Shown: positions 1-9,363, counted from the first letter of the stretch. The stretch: 64,000 nt of DNA from Rhodococcus sp. IEGM 1381 (GCF_030056795.1 NZ_JASHKQ010000001.1:1364001-1428000); one strand, 5' to 3'. The notes: generated by a model from the sequence alone, not told the origin. Made by a program: numbers and translations.

Positions 1-1
1 C

Positions 2-58
2 TTCAGCTACGACGGCGAGCTCTACAGACCGGAAATCGGTTCGGAACAGCCGGAGTAG
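2..58 (+). CDS. 3' end of an unidentified gene cut by the window edge
   Basis: A frame open from the first bases reads an 18-residue tail ending in ...RPEIGSEQPE and stops with TAG at the end of the interval. The frame is acidic and codon use is ordinary for the window, so it is probably the C-terminus of a gene that starts upstream. Too little is visible to name a family. It could also be chance, since short open frames are common at this GC content. Confidence 0.35.
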   Translation, partial: FSYDGELYRPEIGSEQPE

Positions 59-221
59 GCCGCACGACGGGAACGAGTGGCTCGGACGGGGAGCGAGACC
101 GGTCTTGCCATGGCTGCTCTGGGGCGCGCGCCCCGTAGTTTCGGTCGAGGCGGTAGCCTGGCGCTCTGGACGAGGTGTACCGCGTCCGCCGTAACTGCCG
201 AACGAAGTGAGGCCGACAACC

Positions 222-2249
222 GTGACTGTGCTGCTTGGCGTGTCCATGGGGACCCGGGCTGTGCGCACGGCGCAGCCCCGAGCCGAGCAGTTCCAGGTGC
301 CCGTCGCCGACGCCTCCGGCCTGGTGAGCGACATCGAGCGGCCACTGTTCTTCCGCAACGAACTCATCGACAGCGTGGGTGGCGACCTCCCGCATCTGGC
401 GGCCGAGTCGATCGGTGCGGCCGTCGAAACCGAGCCCGAACTCGCCACCGGTGTCGCCTATCGTGACCCTCGCCAGGCAGATGCGCTGCATGCCGCGCTC
501 GCCGGTGCGCACCTGCACAACTACCACCTGGTGCACGAGGTGGAAGCTGTCGTCGAGTACCTCTCTGCAACCGGCGAGGCCCGTGACCACAGATCGGTCG
601 CGTTGTTCGATCTCGGCAGTTCCGGCCTGACGGTCAGCGTCGTGGACCTGGTGCAGAGGACCGTCACTGCCTCGCAGCGATCGGGTGAGTACAGCGGCGA
701 CCTACTCGACGCCTACGTCCGCAACAACCAGCTCCAGCGTCTGGGCAAGAAGGCGACGGACCCCGACATCGCACTGTTCGAGAAGCGCTGCCGAATCGCC
801 AAGGAACGCCTGTCCGCCCAGGACGCAGTGTGCCTGCCCGATGCGAGCGGAATGATTCTGCTCTCACGCGAGAACTTCGAGCTGTTGATCACCGACCTGC
901 TCGACGAAGCCGTCGAGTTTGCCCGCGGGGTGTTGATCGGCGCGAACGTGCCCATCGACGCCGTCGTGCTGATCGGTGGAGGCGCACGCATGCCGATCGT
1001 GCAGAAGCGCGTCGGGCCGCTGCTGGAACTGCCGTCGATAGTGCCGACCGAGCCCGAGACCGTCGCAGCGCGTGGAGCGGCTCTGACCGCGCGACCTCAC
1101 TCGCGCACTCGAACCGATCCGCGACGGACCCCCGCCGTGAACCGGCGGTCGGCAACGCCACCGATACCCCCAGTTCGGGTGGATCCCGCGACTCGCGTCG
1201 ACTCGGCCCGTACATCTGCGCCGGTTCCGCAGCACCGACCGGCACCGCCGCGTCCGCCGCAGTCGGGGGTGGCGCGGCCTCGGCCCCCGCAACCCACTCC
1301 GCCGCCGGCAGCGCCGGTCCGACCGATTCCGGCTCGCACCGAGTCGGTGCACGCCGCACCGTCGGCGGTTGCTCCGGTACCCACCGCAACCCGTCCGGTG
1401 CCCGCGCGTCCCTGGGTGGCGTCTGCTCCGGTCGACACCACGATCGCCGACGCAGTCGACACCACGGGTACGGCCGCCGGGTTCGAATCCTCGAGATTCA
1501 CCGATTCCGTTGTCGATTCTTCCAATTCTCTTGCTGCCGAGCCGGAGTCGTCTCCGGCCGTAGCGGATGATGTTCCGGGCGACCACGTGCAGGGGGCGCG
1601 GGTCGACGGGGAGTTCGTTGCGTTGAGCACGAATGCCGGGGAGGGCGCGGTCGACGACTCGGAGGTGGCTGAAACTGTTGTGGCACATAGTGTTGCGCAG
1701 GAGCCCGAGAGGCGGGTCGACACCGAGGCGACGGGCGACGACGACGGTAAGCCGGTTCCGTTCCAGCTGAAGAACATCTACTGGCTCGATGCCGACTACG
1801 ACGACGACGACGGTGAGGACGATCGAACCCGTGCTCGGCGCAGGCTGCGCACCGGTGGTGTGCTCGCGTTCGGCCTTGCCGCAGTGGTCGGCGTATCCGG
1901 ATTCATGCTCACCCACCAGAACACGCCGCAGGTGGTCGACACCTCGGTGAGCCGCACCCAAACTCAGGCTCCGGCCGTCACGACGGTTGCGCCCACGTCG
2001 GAGATACCTGCTCCGGTGTTGCCGCCTCCCGCACCGGAAACCACCGTCGAACCGACCATCGAGCCGTCGGAGACCGAGGTGTACCAGGAGCCGGTGACGA
2101 CGGAGCCGACGACGACCACGGCCGAGCCCGCACCACCGCCGCCGGTCGAGTCCGTCCCTCCGACGACGCAACAGCCGCCGCCGCTGATTCCAGGCTTCCC
2201 GGACTTCACCCTGCCCGGTTTCCCGCCGCTCGTTCCGCCTGCTCCCTGA
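222..2249 (+). CDS. Membrane-anchored Hsp70-like protein (outlying paralogue)
   Basis: About 675 residues. The N-terminal 295 residues are a degenerate Hsp70/actin-fold ATPase: a phosphate-1-like LLGVSMGTRAVR at the start, phosphate-2 FDLGSSGLT near residue 131, an adenosine motif VVLIGGGARMP near 250 and the closing AARGAAL. No substrate-binding domain follows. Instead there is a long Pro/Ala/Thr-rich stretch, an acidic patch, one hydrophobic span (about residues 543-565) and a Pro/Thr tail ending in short PGF repeats. The likely topology is an ATPase head inside and the tail outside. I prefer the GTG at 222 because a GAGG lies 9 bases upstream; GTG 207 in the same frame is the alternative. 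It shares its architecture with the Hsp70-like proteins at 20-27 kb but stands alone here, facing the Lrp-type gene. Client and function are unknown. Confidence 0.75.
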   Translation: MTVLLGVSMGTRAVRTAQPRAEQFQVPVADASGLVSDIERPLFFRNELIDSVGGDLPHLAAESIGAAVETEPELATGVAYRDPRQADALHAALAGAHLHNYHLVHEVEAVVEYLSATGEARDHRSVALFDLGSSGLTVSVVDLVQRTVTASQRSGEYSGDLLDAYVRNNQLQRLGKKATDPDIALFEKRCRIAKERLSAQDAVCLPDASGMILLSRENFELLITDLLDEAVEFARGVLIGANVPIDAVVLIGGGARMPIVQKRVGPLLELPSIVPTEPETVAARGAALTARPHSRTRTDPRRTPAVNRRSATPPIPPVRVDPATRVDSARTSAPVPQHRPAPPRPPQSGVARPRPPQPTPPPAAPVRPIPARTESVHAAPSAVAPVPTATRPVPARPWVASAPVDTTIADAVDTTGTAAGFESSRFTDSVVDSSNSLAAEPESSPAVADDVPGDHVQGARVDGEFVALSTNAGEGAVDDSEVAETVVAHSVAQEPERRVDTEATGDDDGKPVPFQLKNIYWLDADYDDDDGEDDRTRARRRLRTGGVLAFGLAAVVGVSGFMLTHQNTPQVVDTSVSRTQTQAPAVTTVAPTSEIPAPVLPPPAPETTVEPTIEPSETEVYQEPVTTEPTTTTAEPAPPPPVESVPPTTQQPPPLIPGFPDFTLPGFPPLVPPAP

Positions 2250-2255
2250 CCCGAT

Positions 2256-2780
2256 TCACCTCTCCCCGTGAGTGTTTCGCGGCCTGATGTGCTCGAAGAT
2301 CAGGATCGTTTCGGTCGCGGCGACGGCAGGGTCGGCACTGAGATTCTCGACGACGAAATCTCGGAGCGTGGCGGTGTCGACGGTTGCGACGTGCACGAGG
2401 AAGTCGTCGGCACCGGCGATGAAGTAGATGTTCAGCGTCTCTTGTCGGGAGGCGATCTTCGATCCGAATTCGCTTATCCGTCGTCGAGCATCTGCTTGGA
2501 GCCGGACCGAAATCATGGCCTGGATGCCTTGGCCGAGGGCCTCGGGATCGATGTCGGCGTGAAAGCCGCGGATGACACCGCGTTCGACGAGGGCACGAAC
2601 TCGGGCCAGTGCGGTGGACGGAGCGACTCCGGCCGCGGCAGCGAGTGCATTGTTGGGTGTCCGGGCATCGCGGCGGAGCTCGTCGAGCAGGATGTGATCG
2701 ATTCGGTCCAGCGGGATGGGCCGAACATCCTTCGGCTGGGACCCCGTGCCGCCCGTCTCGAACGAACTATTACTCACCAT
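2256..2780 (-). CDS. aldR: Lrp/AsnC-family regulator, AldR-like
   Basis: A 174-residue Lrp/AsnC regulator. An unusual N-terminal extension of about 20 residues precedes the winged helix-turn-helix (from PLDRIDHILLDEL through STALARVRALVERGVI), then a C-terminal RAM ligand-binding domain with alternating strands and helices (QAMISVRLQAD, IYFIAGADDFLVHV). It is transcribed divergently from ald across about 115 bp. In mycobacteria the neighbouring Lrp protein AldR controls ald in response to amino acids, and the same arrangement here argues for that role. The stop lies six bases from the stop of the upstream convergent Hsp70-like gene. Family assignment is firm; the name AldR rests on context. 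Confidence 0.85.
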   Translation of the reverse strand: MVSNSSFETGGTGSQPKDVRPIPLDRIDHILLDELRRDARTPNNALAAAAGVAPSTALARVRALVERGVIRGFHADIDPEALGQGIQAMISVRLQADARRRISEFGSKIASRQETLNIYFIAGADDFLVHVATVDTATLRDFVVENLSADPAVAATETILIFEHIRPRNTHGER

Positions 2781-2896
2781 TCCGGGATCCTACAGAATTA
2801 TATTCACTTCCGTTGCGGCTATTCCGTACATAATTCATAGTTGGCCTACACGGATGGAGCCACGGCTTCACGTCACCCACCACCGAGGAGGCCGCC
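2781..2896. promoter_or_regulatory. aldR-ald divergent promoter region with AT-rich palindromes
   Basis: This 116-bp spacer is markedly AT-rich in its middle. GAATTATATTC (2795-2805) is an inverted repeat with GAAT/ATTC arms, and a second partial site ATTCCGTACATAATTCAT follows at about 2821-2838. Spaced AT-rich dyads of this kind are typical Lrp/AsnC binding sites, so this is the likely AldR operator. TACATAAT within the second site could be a -10 element for ald. A strong GAGGAGG ribosome-binding site precedes the ald ATG. Confidence 0.55.
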
Positions 2897-3979
2897 ATGA
2901 GGATCGGAATTCCACGCGAGATCAAGAACCACGAATACCGGGTGGCCATCACCCCGGCAGGCGTGCACGAACTGGTCTCGCGAGGACACGAAGTGATCAT
3001 CGAGACCGAGGCAGGAGCCGGATCGTCGTTCACCGACACCGACTACAAGGCCGCCGGTGCGCAGATTCTCACCGATGCTGCCGAGGTCTGGGAGACAGCC
3101 GATCTGCTACTGAAGGTCAAAGAGCCTATCGCCGAGGAGTATTCACGTCTACGCAAGGGGCAGGTGCTGTTCACCTACCTGCATCTCGCGGCGTCGAAGG
3201 CCTGCACCGATGCGCTGCTGGACTCGAGGACCACAGCTATTGCCTACGAAACAGTCACTGCCGCAGACGGTTCGCTGCCGCTGCTCGCACCGATGAGTGA
3301 AGTTGCCGGACGCCTCGCGCCGCAGGCCGGTGCCTACCACCTGATGTCCAGCGAAGGAGGACGTGGAGTTCTCATGGGCGGAGTGCCCGGAGTACGTCCC
3401 GCCAACGTCGTCGTCATCGGTGCCGGTGTATCCGGAAAAAACGCCACCGCAGTCGCTTTCGGCATGCATGCCGACGTCACCGTTCTCGATCTCGATGTGA
3501 AGGCGCTGCGTGCCATCGACGATCAGTACCGCGGTGCCGTGAAGACTCTGGTGTCGAATGCGTACGAACTCGAACAGGCCGTTCTCGCCGCGGATCTCGT
3601 CATCGGTGCAGTGCTGGTGCCGGGGGCCAAAGCTCCGAAGTTGATATCCAACAGCCTTGTTCAGCGTATGAAGCCGGGCTCGGTTCTGGTCGACATCGCC
3701 ATCGATCAGGGCGGCTGCTTCGAGGATTCGCATGCCACCACCCACGCCGATCCCACGTACAAGGTGCACGAGTCGGTGTTCTACTGCGTCGCCAACATGC
3801 CCGGCGCCGTTCCGCGCACGTCCACCTACGCGCTCACCAACGCCACCCTGCCGTACGTCGTCGCACTCGCCGACAAGGGTTGGGAAGTTGCCTGCGAGGC
3901 AGACCCGGGTCTGAAGGCGGGACTGAGCACGCACAACGGTGCGCTGTTGTCGGAGACCGTCGCCGCTGCATTTGCCTGA
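2897..3979 (+). CDS. ald: Alanine dehydrogenase
   Basis: A 360-residue NAD-dependent L-alanine dehydrogenase (L-alanine + NAD+ + H2O to pyruvate + NH4+ + NADH). It lets the cell use alanine as a nitrogen or carbon source or regenerate NAD+ when respiration is limited. Visible signatures are the N-terminal [14 protein letters not shown] with Arg15, catalytic Lys75 in LKVKEP, His96 in TYLHLA, the Rossmann motif GAGVSG at 175-180 and Asp270 in [10 protein letters not shown]. Length is close to the family norm of about 370. The start follows GAGGAGG at good spacing. It is divergent from an AldR-like regulator. The downstream region holds a repeat element and the end of a convergent gene. Confidence 0.95.
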   Translation: MRIGIPREIKNHEYRVAITPAGVHELVSRGHEVIIETEAGAGSSFTDTDYKAAGAQILTDAAEVWETADLLLKVKEPIAEEYSRLRKGQVLFTYLHLAASKACTDALLDSRTTAIAYETVTAADGSLPLLAPMSEVAGRLAPQAGAYHLMSSEGGRGVLMGGVPGVRPANVVVIGAGVSGKNATAVAFGMHADVTVLDLDVKALRAIDDQYRGAVKTLVSNAYELEQAVLAADLVIGAVLVPGAKAPKLISNSLVQRMKPGSVLVDIAIDQGGCFEDSHATTHADPTYKVHESVFYCVANMPGAVPRTSTYALTNATLPYVVALADKGWEVACEADPGLKAGLSTHNGALLSETVAAAFA

Positions 3980-3980
3980 C

Positions 3981-4088
3981 GAGCGGCTCCGCCGCACGTG
4001 AGCGGTAATTCGTAGCAGGGGTCGAGGCGGGAGTGAAGCCTGCGGAACGACCCGAAGGCACTTTCGCTCACATTCGGCGAAGCCGCTC
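3981..4088. repeat. Palindromic intergenic repeat element (family A, full length)
   Basis: The spacer between the convergent ald and YibE/F genes is filled by an element of about 108 bp. Its ends, GAGCGGCTCCGCCGCACGTG and onward on the left and the matching bases before 4088 on the right, form imperfect inverted repeats of about 24 bp with three or four mismatches. The left half contains GTGAGCGG followed by a unit ending GTAGCAGGGGTCGA. The first 45 bp recur at 37213-37257 with 38 of 45 identical. It overlaps the ald stop region and may serve as a bidirectional terminator. It also looks like a small non-coding mobile repeat. Confidence 0.6.
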
Positions 4089-5449
4089 TAGGCGCTGTGG
4101 CGACCCGAGCCCCGCGATCGAGCGGGCTTGGGTGCCCGGGACGACGCGCCTTTACTGGACGAGTCGACCAGCCGGGACGAGGTGATCGGCCGGGCCAGCA
4201 GCACAGCGATCGCGGTGGTGAGGGGCACCGACAACGCGAGGGCTACACCGCCCACGGAGGATCTGACTATTTCGATCGACACGGCGTCGCCGGTCAACAC
4301 GTCCTGGATCGACCGATCGGCGACGCTGAAGAGCAGCAGTAGCGGCAGCGCGCCACCGGCGTAGGCGAGTACGAGGGTGTAGACGGTACTGGCGATGTGA
4401 TCGCGTCCCACCCGCATCGCGGCGGTGAAGATTTCGCGACGCGACGCGGTCTCGTCCACCGATGCCAGCTCGAATGCCGCCGAGGCCTGAGTGATCGTGA
4501 CGTCGTTGAGCACACCGAGCGAGCCGATGATGAAGCCGGCCAACAGTAGACCGGTGACGCTGACGTTGCCGATGTACGTCTGCACCGCGGTGTTCTGTTC
4601 CTCCGACAACCCGGTCAAGTGCGTCATCCGAATTGCGACGTACGACAGGACTGCGGCCAGGCCCATCGAGGTCAGTGTGCCCAGCAGCGCCGAGCTGGTG
4701 CGCAGGTTCACCCCGTGCGCCAGGTACAGCACGGCATAGAGGATCACCGCACCGGCGACGAGGGCGACCGGAATGGCGGGTGCGCCGTCGAGCAGGGCAG
4801 GCAGCATGAACACCACCAGCACGGCGAACGCGATGAGAAGGCCGACCAGCGCGCGGAATCCCCGCCAGCGTGCAACGACGCAGATGACCACGGCGAACAC
4901 GCCGACGATCAACCCGAGCGGTAGCCCGCGGGAATAGTCGTTGAAGGAGTACCGGACTCCGCCGGAGGGGTCGGTCTGCAGAACCAGCCGGATGTCCTCG
5001 CCGGCGCTCAGCGTCGGTTGGCCGGGACCTGGGGCGATCTCGAGTACCGTCCGCTTACCCGCGTCCTCGCCCGTCGTGATGTCGACGATGCTGCGCTGAC
5101 ATTCGTACGAGTCGTTGACAGCAGGGGTCGGGTTGCCGGTGAACGCTCGGCCCGCATCAGGACTTCCGCAAGGCCCGATGCTCTGCGAGGTGATGGTGCC
5201 CGCCTCGGTGGACACCGCACCTCCGCCGGAGGTCTGGAACGGCAGCGGGATGTCGATGTTCTGTTTGCTGGGCCACAGCGCGAATGCCCCGGCGATGACG
5301 GCTATGCCAATGGCGACCAGCAGCCCGACGACGACCTTGGCCGCTACCGGGCCCAGCGGCGCGGGAGTGTCGCTGTGTCCGTGCCCGTGGCCCACATGGG
5401 AGTCGAGGCCCGGCTTGGTGCCGTCGGGATGATTGCCGTGTGGTTCCAC
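4088..5449 (-). CDS. YibE/F-family multi-pass membrane protein
   Basis: A 453-residue protein with a His/Gly-rich N-terminus (HVGHGHGHSD, possibly metal-binding), a first membrane span near residue 40, an extracytoplasmic domain of about 120 residues with two cysteines (IGPCGSP, SYECQR), then about six to seven further spans. The motifs GSLGVLNDVTITQ and the long membrane core match the YibE/F family, whose transport role is uncharacterised. The C-terminus is basic and Ser/Arg-rich and should be cytoplasmic. It is convergent with ald. What it carries cannot be said from sequence. Confidence 0.8.
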   Translation of the reverse strand: MEPHGNHPDGTKPGLDSHVGHGHGHSDTPAPLGPVAAKVVVGLLVAIGIAVIAGAFALWPSKQNIDIPLPFQTSGGGAVSTEAGTITSQSIGPCGSPDAGRAFTGNPTPAVNDSYECQRSIVDITTGEDAGKRTVLEIAPGPGQPTLSAGEDIRLVLQTDPSGGVRYSFNDYSRGLPLGLIVGVFAVVICVVARWRGFRALVGLLIAFAVLVVFMLPALLDGAPAIPVALVAGAVILYAVLYLAHGVNLRTSSALLGTLTSMGLAAVLSYVAIRMTHLTGLSEEQNTAVQTYIGNVSVTGLLLAGFIIGSLGVLNDVTITQASAAFELASVDETASRREIFTAAMRVGRDHIASTVYTLVLAYAGGALPLLLLFSVADRSIQDVLTGDAVSIEIVRSSVGGVALALSVPLTTAIAVLLARPITSSRLVDSSSKGASSRAPKPARSRGSGRHSA

Positions 5450-5678
5450 GGTGCAAGGCTAGTACGGGGCCAGATCGGTGGCCGATGCGAGGAGCTCGGT
5501 GGCGGGGAGCAGGGGGGGCGTCCCCCGCCACCACCTGACCGCCCCGGGGGGGAGGGGACGACCAGGGCTCGCGGGCACCGAAGTGCCGTCCGCCAATCTA
5601 CAGATCATTCGGCCGCGAGGCGCGCTTGCACCTAGGTTTTCTGCATCACTTTCAACTACTTCCGAGTAACTTCCGGCG

Positions 5679-6929
5679 TCACTGCTTGTAGGAAGAGAGA
5701 AAGTTGCCGAACCTTTCGATCGCCACAGCGAGATCTCGCGCCCACGGCAGAGTCACGATGCGCACGTGATCGTGGCCGGGCCAGTTGAAGCCGGTGCCCT
5801 GAACCACGAGGATCTTCTCCTGCAGCAACAGATCCTGCACCAGTTTTTCGTCGTCGTAGATTTCGTGGACTTCGGGATCGAGTCGCGGAAACGCGTACAG
5901 CGCCCCTCGAGGCTTGACGCACGAGACGCCGTGGATCGCGTTGAGCTTCTCCCATGCGACGTCGCGCTGCTCGAGCAGTCGTCCGCCGGGCAGGATCAGA
6001 TCCTCGATGCTCTGATAACCACCGAGTGCGACCTGAATGGCATGCTGCGCAGGCACATTGGGGCACAGTCGCGTCGACGCGAGAAGGTCGATTCCCTCGA
6101 TGAACCCCGCTGCGTGCTTCTTCGGCCCGGTGATCGCGAGCCACCCCGCGCGGTAGCCGGCCACGCGATACGCCTTGGACAGCCCGTTGTAGGTGAGGCA
6201 CAGCAGATCGGGAGCCAGGCTCGCCAGCGAGGTGTGCTGTGCGTCGTCGTAGAGAATCCGGTCGTAGATCTCGTCCGCGAGCAACAACAGCTGGTGCTTG
6301 CGCGCCAGATCGACGATGCCTTGCAGAACTTCCTTCGAGTACACCGCGCCGGTCGGGTTGTTGGGGTTGATCACCAGCAGCGCGACGGTCTTCGGAGTGA
6401 TCTTCGACTCGATGTCGGCCAGATCGGGATTCCAGCCGTTCTCCTCGTCGCAGATGTAGTGCACGGCCTTGCCACCGGACAGCGTCGTCATCGCCGTCCA
6501 CAACGGGTAGTCCGGGGCCGGGATCAGCACCTCGTCACCGTCGTCGAGCAATGCCTGCATCGTCATCGTGATGAGCTCGGACACCCCGTTACCGAGATAG
6601 ATGTCGTCGACGTCGAGCTCGGGGAAGCCCGGTTCGAGCTCGTACCGCGTGACGATGGCACGTCGCGCCGACAGAATGCCCTTCGACTCCGAGTAGCCCT
6701 GGGCGACGGGCAGTGCGGCGATCATGTCTCGCACGATCACATCGGGGGCTTCGAAGCCGAACGGAGCCGGATTGCCGATGTTGAGCTTGAGGATGCGGTG
6801 CCCCTCGGCTTCGAGTCGGGCGGCGTGGGCGTGTACCGGTCCACGGATCTCGTACAGCACGTTCTGCAGCTTGGTCGACTGCTGCAACGTGCGGTAACGC
6901 GGCTGGGAGTTGATCTGTGGAGTGGTCAC
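5679..6929 (-). CDS. aspC: Class I PLP aminotransferase (AspC/AlaT-like)
   Basis: A 416-residue fold-type I aminotransferase. It carries NPNNPTG at 188-194, the PLP-contacting DEIY at 219-222 and the Schiff-base lysine Lys252 in LSKAYRVAGYR. Close relatives (Rv0337c of M. tuberculosis, annotated aspC) are now thought to act as alanine or glutamate-pyruvate transaminases, which would fit an alanine-metabolising neighbourhood with ald. Substrate choice cannot be settled from sequence. The chosen start is a GTG at 6929, and the N-terminal TLQQSTKLQNVLYEIRGP is conserved in the family. Its position upstream of etfD and ini genes matches the mycobacterial order. Confidence 0.9.
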   Translation of the reverse strand: MTTPQINSQPRYRTLQQSTKLQNVLYEIRGPVHAHAARLEAEGHRILKLNIGNPAPFGFEAPDVIVRDMIAALPVAQGYSESKGILSARRAIVTRYELEPGFPELDVDDIYLGNGVSELITMTMQALLDDGDEVLIPAPDYPLWTAMTTLSGGKAVHYICDEENGWNPDLADIESKITPKTVALLVINPNNPTGAVYSKEVLQGIVDLARKHQLLLLADEIYDRILYDDAQHTSLASLAPDLLCLTYNGLSKAYRVAGYRAGWLAITGPKKHAAGFIEGIDLLASTRLCPNVPAQHAIQVALGGYQSIEDLILPGGRLLEQRDVAWEKLNAIHGVSCVKPRGALYAFPRLDPEVHEIYDDEKLVQDLLLQEKILVVQGTGFNWPGHDHVRIVTLPWARDLAVAIERFGNFLSSYKQ

Positions 6930-7028
6930 CCGTCACATCGTGCCAGGCGAGCGGTCTCGGTTTCCACAAGGTTGTTTCGCGCTGGGTTGTTCGAGCGCGT
7001 TGTCGGTGGCGGGTGGAACAATCGGCTC

Positions 7029-7763
7029 ATGTGCGGACGGTATGCCAGTACCCGGAGTGACAGCGACCTGCAGGCGGTGTTCGACATCGCCGAAACAGTG
7101 GGCGAGGAGGTGCCGCCGTCGTACAACGTCGCCCCGACACAGACGGTGCGGACGGTGCTCGAACGCGCACCCAAGGACCAACCGGAGTCCGACGCCGTGC
7201 GGCAGCTGCGTTCGGTGCGCTGGGGTCTGATCCCCTCCTGGGCGAAGGACGCGAAAATCGGTTCCCGGCTGATCAACGCCAGGTCGGAGACCATCACCGA
7301 GAAGCCGTCGTTCAAGAAGGCCGCAAGCCGTCGACGCTGCATCGTGCCCGCCGACGGGTACTACGAGTGGGAGAAGCGCGACGGAGGCAAGGTGCCGTAC
7401 TTCCTGCATGAAGGTGACACGGGTCGTTCCGCGGGCTCCACTCCTGGCGTGCTCGCGATGGCAGGTCTGTACGAGCTGTGGCGAGACCCCACCAAGGCCG
7501 AAGACGACGAGGACAGGTGGGTCTGGTCGGTCACCGTGCTCACCTCGCCGGCAGCCGATGCGCTCGGCCATATTCACGATCGCTCACCGGTCGTGCTGCC
7601 ACTGGATCTGCGGTCTAGTTGGCTCGACCCCACCGTGACCGACCTCGGAGCGGTACAGGACATGTTGGCGGCAATCCCAGAACCGCGGCTCGCGCCCTAC
7701 GAGGTGAGCACGGCAGTGAACAGCGTGAAGAACAACAGCCCAGAATTGCTGACGCCGGTCTGA
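7029..7763 (+). CDS. SRAP/HMCES-family abasic-site protein
   Basis: A 244-residue SOS response-associated peptidase (SRAP) family protein. The initiator Met is followed directly by Cys2 (MCGRYA), the residue that forms a thiazolidine DNA-protein crosslink with abasic sites in single-stranded DNA after Met removal. Other family landmarks are present: YNVAPTQ, WGLIPSW, NARSET, the Glu in ADGYYEWEK and the His in IHDRSPVVL. It protects abasic sites during replication and can reverse the crosslink. The ATG at 7029 is fixed by Cys2. A short insertion (EGDTGRSAGSTPG) interrupts the core, as in many actinobacterial members. It is divergent from aspC. Confidence 0.92.
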   Translation: MCGRYASTRSDSDLQAVFDIAETVGEEVPPSYNVAPTQTVRTVLERAPKDQPESDAVRQLRSVRWGLIPSWAKDAKIGSRLINARSETITEKPSFKKAASRRRCIVPADGYYEWEKRDGGKVPYFLHEGDTGRSAGSTPGVLAMAGLYELWRDPTKAEDDEDRWVWSVTVLTSPAADALGHIHDRSPVVLPLDLRSSWLDPTVTDLGAVQDMLAAIPEPRLAPYEVSTAVNSVKNNSPELLTPV

Positions 7764-7767
7764 CCCG

Positions 7768-9039
7768 TCAGAACGATATCCCGGCGTAGGGAGCGCGATC
7801 GGTTCGGAAGAGCCGATCGGCCATCGTCACGGCGTCAGGATCGTCGACGATGACCGAACCGGCTTCGGTAAGCCGACGCCAGCTGTAGCCGCCCAGAAAC
7901 ACCGACGCCAATGTCGCGACATCTACTCTCAATTCCGCTGCAACATCGGTCTTTTCGATCCGATGCGCGCCAGACACGTGGGATGAAATTCGGTAGCAAC
8001 CCGTATTGTGCGGCAGCACAGCGTCATCCACTCCGATCACGACAGTCCCTTCGTCGTCGAACGTTCGGGCCGAGAGCGCTGCCTGTACGTCGACCAGCCG
8101 CAGCCAGGTTTCGTCAGCCGCTCCCACCACACGAAACGCGCGCTGATCCTCGAACATCAACGGAAGTGAGCTGTCCATCGGCAACGTGGACATCACGATC
8201 CGATCGACGAGATCGAGCGAGAGCAGAAAGCGAATCAGGCCCGCTTGTGCGGCGGGTGTCGCAGCGAAGAAGTCGTCGACGACGACGGTGCGAGCCGAGC
8301 TGCCGAACCAGCCCCCGGTATCGATCGGCCGGTATCGAACGAAGCCGGATTCACTGCCTACCGGGCCGTGGACAGCGACGTATGCAGGGTCCGACCGAGC
8401 AGCGACGTGCATGTCGAGCTCCGCCCACCACCCCGAAGGACGGTCGATCGTTCCTGGCCTATCCGATCGATGGTCCGACGCAATCCTGCGGAGAATCTCC
8501 CAACTCTCGGCTTGTTGCGCCAGCCGAACCTGATCGCCCGCCGGTACCGACCGACGAAGCCGAGCCCGTCGAGTGTCGATCTCACCCGACATCGACATAC
8601 TGGCGACTCCGTAACCGAACCGTTCGTAGATGGTCGCTTCGGAGGCCCGCAGCGTTGCGACGATCTCGCCGCGGCTTCTGACGTCGTCGAGTTGATGCCG
8701 GATCAACGCGCTGGCGATACCTCGTCGAGTGTGTGTCGGCAGGACGCCGACTCCGGTGACCGCTGCGTGGGGAACGACGCCACCGCCCGGCAAATTCAGC
8801 GAGCTCGACGCCGAACTGACAGTCCCGACGAGCCGCTCGTCGATGGAGGCACCGAGGACCCGGCCGGGTTCGACCACCTCGGAAATACGATCCGGTTCGA
8901 TTCGCGCCGACAGCGGCAGGCCGACCATGGACGCCAGGAACACGTTATTGGCTTCGGCCAGACGTTCGTTGCCATGGAGGACCTCGATGCGGGCAGCGGC
9001 AGCTCGGAGCCCAGCGCTGCCCTCGTCTTTCGTATTCAC
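7768..9039 (-). CDS. eis: Eis-like GNAT N-acetyltransferase
   Basis: A 423-residue, three-part protein of the Eis family: an N-terminal GNAT domain, a second GNAT-like domain and a C-terminal sterol-carrier-like domain. The acetyl-CoA pocket is visible as VGVLPTHTRRGIASALI and the pyrophosphate loop region ASEATIYERFGYG. The chain ends in a Phe whose carboxylate acts in catalysis in Eis enzymes. M. tuberculosis Eis acetylates aminoglycosides at several amines and host or bacterial proteins; rhodococcal homologues also have broad amine specificity. Its stop is five bases from the convergent SRAP stop. Symbol used at family level. Confidence 0.85.
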   Translation of the reverse strand: MNTKDEGSAGLRAAAARIEVLHGNERLAEANNVFLASMVGLPLSARIEPDRISEVVEPGRVLGASIDERLVGTVSSASSSLNLPGGGVVPHAAVTGVGVLPTHTRRGIASALIRHQLDDVRSRGEIVATLRASEATIYERFGYGVASMSMSGEIDTRRARLRRSVPAGDQVRLAQQAESWEILRRIASDHRSDRPGTIDRPSGWWAELDMHVAARSDPAYVAVHGPVGSESGFVRYRPIDTGGWFGSSARTVVVDDFFAATPAAQAGLIRFLLSLDLVDRIVMSTLPMDSSLPLMFEDQRAFRVVGAADETWLRLVDVQAALSARTFDDEGTVVIGVDDAVLPHNTGCYRISSHVSGAHRIEKTDVAAELRVDVATLASVFLGGYSWRRLTEAGSVIVDDPDAVTMADRLFRTDRAPYAGISF

Positions 9040-9132
9040 GGACTCGACTGTCGCATCGAATTCGCTGTCGAAGCAAGCGGATATAGCGACGATGAGTGTC
9101 CAGTTTCTGAGTCTTCCTGGCAGGCGACTGTC

Positions 9133-9363
9133 CTAGTAGGCGAGGCGCACGGTGCACACCCGCTCCATGTCACTGCGAGTGGCCGCGGGCAGTTCCGCGG
9201 CGAGCGGTGAATCGAGAATACGGCGCAGTCGCTGGAAGTACGTGCGCGCGTCGACGCCGAACGCCACGTAGATGTCCTCGTCGCTGCCGCCGCCGTAACC
9301 CTGCCAGGTTCGCCCGAAGGTCAAAATTTCGTGGTCCACCGATTGGGTAGTGGTCCGGCGCAT
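9133..9363 (-). CDS. DUF3263-type small protein
   Basis: A 76-residue soluble protein resembling the DUF3263 family of actinobacteria: an aromatic-rich start (DHEILTFGRTWQGYGGG), an acidic linker and a helix with ARTYFQRLRRILD. Members look like small three-helix proteins, sometimes compared to sigma-factor or HTH fragments, but no function is established. It sits between the Eis-like gene and the divergent S9 peptidase. Codon use is normal. Confidence is moderate because it is short. Confidence 0.7.
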   Translation of the reverse strand: MRRTTTQSVDHEILTFGRTWQGYGGGSDEDIYVAFGVDARTYFQRLRRILDSPLAAELPAATRSDMERVCTVRLAY

